This document shows positions 59,733 through 64,000 of a stretch of 64,000 nt of DNA, one piece after another. The notes beneath the pieces are model-generated. The model ran no database searches and was not told the DNA's origin. It saw only the letters and a list, made by a program, of their open reading frames with translations. Each line of letters opens with the position of its first letter. Position 1 is the stretch's first letter. Where the stretch lies: the NCBI GenBank assembly GCA_002393575.1, contig DGSN01000007.1:6670-70669 (forward strand), written 5' to 3'. Both the position numbers and the translations under genes were made by a program. The DNA comes from Prevotellaceae bacterium UBA4361. Its GTDB lineage: Bacteria; Bacteroidota; Bacteroidia; Bacteroidales; Bacteroidaceae.

Positions 59733-60944
59733 TTATGCAGCCTCATTGACGTTTGTTATAATCGTGCAAATATCTGTGATTAACTCAAGCGGTGCTCGAT
59801 ACACACCATTGTCGATGTCGTAGGTGGCGCCCACCTTTTCGAGTTGTTCAACCTGAACAGGGGAAGGAGTTCCCGTGATTTTGAGTTGGTCGTCCTCGAT
59901 GTCCATCAGCAACTGTGTAGCTGCTTCTGTCACCACCTTTGCTTTCTCGTGGTCGGAGAGCTGAATATGTCCCGTACTCTCCACCTCTGCATAGTGGCGG
60001 AGCATCAGACGAGCCGCTGCAAAGATGTGGCTGATAACAAGCGGAATGAACTTGTTCTTTTCTTTCTTGATTTCCTTACGCCAACTTGTAACGTATGCCT
60101 TATGTTGTTCGTCGATGGTTTTTTCGATGCCAACATGCATACAGAGGATGGCAGAGGTCATTTCCGCTACAAGTTCCTCAATCGCATATCCCTCGTCGCC
60201 CCAGGACTTCTTGCCGAAGTCGCGGCGGATTGCAATCTTAGTGGAGTGAGCCATCTCGTGAAGTGCTGTCCCGTAAAAAGCGGCATTGCTAATGAATGTG
60301 CTACGTAAAGGGAGAGAAATACGTTTTTGGTTAGGGTAGAAGCAAGCAGAACCGCCACCAAAACCGATTGGGCAAATCCACTCGCCGCCCTCAATCATCT
60401 TGTCGAGCACTTCATTGGTGCAAGCGATGTCGTCTTTCTCCTGCTCCATCTGCTCAAGCAATTTCGCGTAGTCTTCAGGGTAGATTTCTGCAAAGTTCGT
60501 CTGTTCGATGTTCCACTCAGGGTAAATCTTGTCTGCGAAACATTTCGTGAACTCCTCCTTCTCTTCTTCTGGCAATTCGTCATACTGCTTAGGGTAGATG
60601 ATGCCGCCGTCTTCGTTGCGATAGAAGACCGTCGTGCTCCAAACTGGGTATGCACGTTCGCCTTTCGATATGGAGAGTCCGTCATACTTGAATGTACCGT
60701 TGATGTTCTTGATTTGGTTGAGTGTCATGTAAAGCTGAACCTTGTACTTGTTCGCTCCCATCAGCATCAGCATGAACTTGTTGATGATGCCGAACTCCTT
60801 CTTGCGATAGAAGTTCTTAGGCATTACCATCGTTGTGTTCCAAGGCTTCTGCCACTCGGTTTCCTCCATGCTTGTCAATGCGGAAGTAATCATCTCTGAA
60901 TAGCGTCCGATTTGTGCGTCGGACATTTTTACGTTCTTTCTCAT
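59733..60944 (-). CDS. ardC: ArdC-family antirestriction protein
   Basis: 403 aa. The N-terminal 150 residues match ArdC-N (ssDNA binding; EWQKPWNTTMVMPKNFYRKK). The C-terminal half carries the metallopeptidase motif HEMAH (near residue 228) with a third ligand region (ELVAEMTSA). Plasmid ArdC protects incoming single-stranded DNA from restriction. It sits with the DarB-like and PcfJ/PcfK genes in one operon. Confidence 0.8.
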   Translation of the reverse strand: MRKNVKMSDAQIGRYSEMITSALTSMEETEWQKPWNTTMVMPKNFYRKKEFGIINKFMLMLMGANKYKVQLYMTLNQIKNINGTFKYDGLSISKGERAYPVWSTTVFYRNEDGGIIYPKQYDELPEEEKEEFTKCFADKIYPEWNIEQTNFAEIYPEDYAKLLEQMEQEKDDIACTNEVLDKMIEGGEWICPIGFGGGSACFYPNQKRISLPLRSTFISNAAFYGTALHEMAHSTKIAIRRDFGKKSWGDEGYAIEELVAEMTSAILCMHVGIEKTIDEQHKAYVTSWRKEIKKEKNKFIPLVISHIFAAARLMLRHYAEVESTGHIQLSDHEKAKVVTEAATQLLMDIEDDQLKITGTPSPVQVEQLEKVGATYDIDNGVYRAPLELITDICTIITNVNEAA

Positions 60945-60958
60945 GTTGTTGTAAAGTT

Positions 60959-61222
60959 TTAAAAGTTTGAAATAAAAATGTTTCCAGTAGTTCTGAGTCG
61001 GCGGACCAACTCTTTCATATCAGCGATACGCCCTGGTAGTGTATCGGCTATTCTTGCCTGTTTCCAAATCTCATCCTCTTCAGCTTCGGTGTAGCCCCAA
61101 TTCAGCATTTGCCAAATGTAGCGGTTGAGAATGGATGATGGCGAAGAACGGAAATAGTGAACGCCCTCGTCCCACGAGTCGAACACAAGGACTCCGTTCG
61201 CATCCCGTTTCTGTAGTTTCAT
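60959..61222 (-). CDS. Small hypothetical protein
   Basis: 87 aa, alpha/beta with NRYIWQMLNWGYTEAEEDEI. Sits between ArdC and PcfJ with 4 bases of overlap with the latter. No family recognised. Confidence 0.45.
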   Translation of the reverse strand: MKLQKRDANGVLVFDSWDEGVHYFRSSPSSILNRYIWQMLNWGYTEAEEDEIWKQARIADTLPGRIADMKELVRRLRTTGNIFISNF

Positions 61223-62859
61223 GCTGCTTTCTTTTTAAAGCTCGCTTCCCTCACTTCACGAATCTTGTGCATCTGACTATTCACAAGTTCAACGATTTCA
61301 TTGTGATACTTGCTCACGCCATTGCAAACAGCTCGGCTTTGCGAAATGGTGAAGTCTCTCAGATTGACTTCGACTGTCTCCATCCGCTTACCGTCAACTC
61401 GTGCGGAGAGGATGAGCGAGTTAGGTTTATTGTAATAGCCCATCTGATAAACGCAGTGGTGCATCGTCGCGCCCTCTTCAACAAATTCTGCAACACTCTG
61501 AAGAACATGGCAGAATACAACGCCATCGTTAATGTCGATGTTGAAGTACGCACCCTTGCTTTTCACATATTGGTCGTTTTTGGTTTGTGCTTCACGCTTA
61601 TTTCGTTCTATCAATTCCTGAATTCGGTGCTTTTCAATCTGATTAACAGACTTGCGATATGCATCGTCTAACAACTTAGGAGCAACATAATATGCGTTGT
61701 GAATATCTTTCCCAAGTCTTATCAGATTAGCGATGTAATCTGACCATTTAGAGAAGTCTTGCAAAGTGCCGAAATCGTAAGAAGTTCGGCGGGCAATCTT
61801 GATAGCGTTCAGGTAATCTGCTGTGAGTCGGTGTGAGTCGCTCAGTTTTGCGAGTCTTTCAACCCAAACATCGTTACTCTTAATAAGCGTTTCAACCATT
61901 GGAATTTTCGTTTTCAATAGTTTCTTTTTCACTGCCCATCTACGACGTCTTTTCTGTTCTGCAGCCATTCGACTAATGGCTGTGTTGTGCATCACCATGA
62001 AAGTTCTTTTAGGTGCGACATTTTTTGGATCCAAAATATCGTCGCCTAAGTATATCATAGCATTCACCATGTCCATCCACGAGGAAACATCATTCTTTTT
62101 GAAGTTGAACTTATGGCGAATGGCTACATTCAAGGCAACCATCATTTTAGGTGTGATTAAATCCCTTTTCAGAACTTTCTTCACCAAATCCAGATGCCCG
62201 TCCCTAATCAATGAGTTGGCTAAAGGATGGCGTGACAGAATGTAATAGAGTGAAGCGCGACTTATATCTTGAAAGCAATCGTCTTCGTCAAATGCAAATC
62301 CTTCAAACTCTTTCAATACATTCTTCTCAATCACGACACTGTAACCGAGAGAACTATAATCGAACTGCTGCTGTTCTCGTTCCTGAGAGAAGCACATTGG
62401 AAGAGAAGTGAAAGCATCCCACATGTAAGAGAATGGGCGACGAGGACGACGCAAGATTTCTCGTTTGCCGCTTGGATGATACCAGGCTTGCACCACTTCA
62501 AACGTGGTGCTTGAATTATGAACGGAGTCTTTACGCGACCATCGGGACACCTCAAAGAACCTGAGTACCTGCCATCCGTCCAACGTGTCAACAACAAGTG
62601 CCATCCTCTTATCATCGTACTTCTGCTTTCGTGACACTTCCACCTGCCCATTACTCTTGCAGTAAGGGCAGACGGTTTCAAGATTCGACGAAATCCACGA
62701 TTTACCACAACAAGTACACCAATTTGTAATCTTGCTGCGATAGAAGATTGAAATCGGGTAAGCCTTATCAATCAACTCTTGATTCTCTTCATCCGAAAGA
62801 GAGTGAAGCCGCTCATGGAGTGACTTCACTTCTGCTTGTGTTTTTGTGTATGCTTTCAT
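61219..62859 (-). CDS. pcfJ: PcfJ-like protein
   Basis: 546 aa from the ATG at 62859, coupled (ATGA) to PcfK. An N-terminal zinc ribbon (CTCCGKSW and CPYCKSNG), a long helical core, and the conserved PcfJ C-terminal domain (VAEFVEEGATMHHCVYQMGY, then ILSARVDGKRMETVEVNL). PcfJ/PcfK pairs are found in conjugative plasmids and phages of Bacteroidetes and Firmicutes; exact role unknown, probably DNA processing. Confidence 0.75.
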   Translation of the reverse strand: MKAYTKTQAEVKSLHERLHSLSDEENQELIDKAYPISIFYRSKITNWCTCCGKSWISSNLETVCPYCKSNGQVEVSRKQKYDDKRMALVVDTLDGWQVLRFFEVSRWSRKDSVHNSSTTFEVVQAWYHPSGKREILRRPRRPFSYMWDAFTSLPMCFSQEREQQQFDYSSLGYSVVIEKNVLKEFEGFAFDEDDCFQDISRASLYYILSRHPLANSLIRDGHLDLVKKVLKRDLITPKMMVALNVAIRHKFNFKKNDVSSWMDMVNAMIYLGDDILDPKNVAPKRTFMVMHNTAISRMAAEQKRRRRWAVKKKLLKTKIPMVETLIKSNDVWVERLAKLSDSHRLTADYLNAIKIARRTSYDFGTLQDFSKWSDYIANLIRLGKDIHNAYYVAPKLLDDAYRKSVNQIEKHRIQELIERNKREAQTKNDQYVKSKGAYFNIDINDGVVFCHVLQSVAEFVEEGATMHHCVYQMGYYNKPNSLILSARVDGKRMETVEVNLRDFTISQSRAVCNGVSKYHNEIVELVNSQMHKIREVREASFKKKAA

Positions 62860-63464
62860 TTCACGTCGCCATTTACGATATTCATCACTAACTGAATCTG
62901 GTCGAGAGACACATAGAAGCATCTCTTCTGCAAATCATATTTAGCACCAGCCTTCAAAAGCTCACCTCTCTGGCTTGATGTCAGAGTTCCACGGACGGCA
63001 ACCTTGTCACCGTCCATGTTGAAAGAAAGAGTCTTGGTGGTTGGTTCAGCACTAATGGCAGACACGCCATCCGATGATGCTGCAACAGCCATTGGAGCAG
63101 GTGCAACAGAGGAAGCGGATTTTGCTTTCCTCTTTGCACCCGTGCTTTTGGTTGGAGGAGCACCTGCAACACTTGTAGAGACAGAAGCACTTACACCTGG
63201 TATCTTGATGTCGTCTTCATCGTAGTAGTGGACTGCCATGCCAACCACTTCTTCATCACTCACGGCTGCACTGCAACCTGAACGTCCGCCATAACTGCAA
63301 TGCTGATTCTTGGCGCGTTCATAAACAGTGCCGAAGATGTATTGGCAACATTCTTTGATATTCTTGTTAGGCTTTGCGTAAGTGGTGCGGAACAAACTAT
63401 CAGTTTCAGCACGCTTGTCAAGCAATGACTTGACAGCCTTTTCGAAATCATTCAAATCATTCAT
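62856..63464 (-). CDS. pcfK: PcfK-like protein
   Basis: 202 aa. N-terminal PcfK pattern: LRAETDSLFRTTY-type helix then a segment with NIKECCQYIFGTVYERAKNQ and VVGMAVHYYDEDDI. Then an Ala/Ser/Lys-rich linker and a C-terminal KTLSFNMDGDK beta segment. Translated just before PcfJ. Function unknown; the pair may be part of a primase-helicase or transfer apparatus. Confidence 0.65.
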   Translation of the reverse strand: MNDLNDFEKAVKSLLDKRAETDSLFRTTYAKPNKNIKECCQYIFGTVYERAKNQHCSYGGRSGCSAAVSDEEVVGMAVHYYDEDDIKIPGVSASVSTSVAGAPPTKSTGAKRKAKSASSVAPAPMAVAASSDGVSAISAEPTTKTLSFNMDGDKVAVRGTLTSSQRGELLKAGAKYDLQKRCFYVSLDQIQLVMNIVNGDVK

Positions 63465-63470
63465 AGGAGA

Positions 63471-64000
63471 TTACGCATTAACAGTGTTCACAAACTTTTC
63501 TACATCACTCATACGTCTTTTGCTGATAAAGAAGCCAAGACGAGGTTTGTCTGTACCAATCACCAAACGATTGCAACGTGCTCCGTGAAGCTCATTCATA
63601 ATCTGTTTCTCGTAGAACTCGATGCCCTCACCTGTCAAGGCAACACATCTATCAGAGTAGTCAATCATCTGAAGTCGGCAGAGAGGTTTCTGAGGTTCAT
63701 CGACTGCGCTACTGCGCTGGCAGTCCATCAAGACAACGGAAGGGTAAAGACGTTTGAGAGTAGCAACAAGCACGTCTTGCTTAGCGGATTGAAACGTCCA
63801 TCCTTGTGGCTTGCCGTCAATTTCCTTGAACCCAAAGCTGTTCCAACGACCGCCTAAGTTTGTAAGGATGTCTGCATCATCCTTGATGCTACCAGTGAAT
63901 ACGAAGCTCTTAGGAGAGTACCCAAGCCAGATTGTTGGTGTTGGCGTGTCAGTGTCTGCATCAACACTAACAACAACGGCAGGAGTTTCAGCCACGGCAG
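63471..64000 (-). CDS. Hypothetical protein, N-terminus beyond the window
   Basis: At least 174 residues, open to the window end; the apparent start is GTG at 63995 and is not reliable. After a Thr/Pro/Asp-rich linker (ADTDTPTPTIWL) comes an alpha/beta domain (GFKEIDGKPQGWTFQSAKQD). It lies 6 bases before PcfK, so it belongs to the same operon. No family recognised. Confidence 0.45.
   Translation of the reverse strand, partial: AVAETPAVVVSVDADTDTPTPTIWLGYSPKSFVFTGSIKDDADILTNLGGRWNSFGFKEIDGKPQGWTFQSAKQDVLVATLKRLYPSVVLMDCQRSSAVDEPQKPLCRLQMIDYSDRCVALTGEGIEFYEKQIMNELHGARCNRLVIGTDKPRLGFFISKRRMSDVEKFVNTVNA

Noticed and set aside
1..64000. Integrase, terminase, major capsid protein or replication genes
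   Set aside because: None recognised in any long frame; absence here does not exclude them outside the window.

Overview
The window looks like part of a tailed-phage genome (free phage or prophage) infecting a member of the Bacteroidales, probably a gut Prevotella or Bacteroides relative. The reasons are: promoters of the Bacteroidetes type (TTTG, about 19 nt, TAnnTTTG); a tail tape-measure protein, portal-like and neck-like proteins; a holin, M15 endolysin and spanin-like lysis set; a Bacteroidales-style diversity-generating retroelement (DGR); and accessory genes common in Bacteroidales mobile DNA (ArdC, DarB-like methylase-helicase, PcfJ, PcfK). Genes run off both edges. No terminase, major capsid protein or integrase was recognised, so part of the genome lies outside.

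Layout. 1-14.6 kb, plus strand: tail fibre and receptor-binding genes, then the DGR (2146-aa target protein ending in the variable repeat, an Avd-like protein, and a reverse transcriptase whose frame also contains the template repeat), another fibre-like protein, small membrane proteins, and lysis genes ending at a clear terminator. 14.6-30.8 kb, minus strand: about 30 short early or accessory genes (DUF4406-like, DUF3310-like, radical SAM, ASCH-like, zinc-ribbon and membrane proteins) ending with a C5-cytosine methyltransferase. 30.8-31.1 kb: divergent control region with two opposed promoters and AT-rich operator-like repeats, followed by a plus-strand regulator. 31.7-35.8 kb, minus strand: two tail or baseplate-type genes. 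36.2-48.7 kb, plus strand: portal-like, neck or tail-completion genes and the tape measure. 48.9-64 kb, minus strand: small genes, a structured leader, then the DarB-like protein, ArdC, PcfJ and PcfK.

How the parts work together. The DGR should copy the adenine-rich template repeat, mutate it at adenines, and write it into the last 45 codons of the receptor-binding protein, changing host recognition. The C5 methyltransferase, ArdC and DarB-like protein form an apparent anti-restriction set. Structural genes are preceded by a shared promoter-like motif (TGTCC, exactly 23 nt, TA[A/T]CTTTG), unlike the host-type promoters at the regulator and methyltransferase.

The most unusual signal is a dispersed family of covarying palindromes (for example CCGAAAG-CAGAA-CTTTCGG followed by ACGGTGG or TACGGAGAAA). 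Every copy I found has the same orientation whatever the gene direction, and one pair lies in frame inside the portal-like gene. Two further dispersed repeats (GGGGTTAATGGGG and AGGGATTTAAAGGATTTG types) behave the same way. Two candidate structured RNAs (about 40.59-40.67 kb plus strand and about 49.97-50.14 kb minus strand) also stand out.
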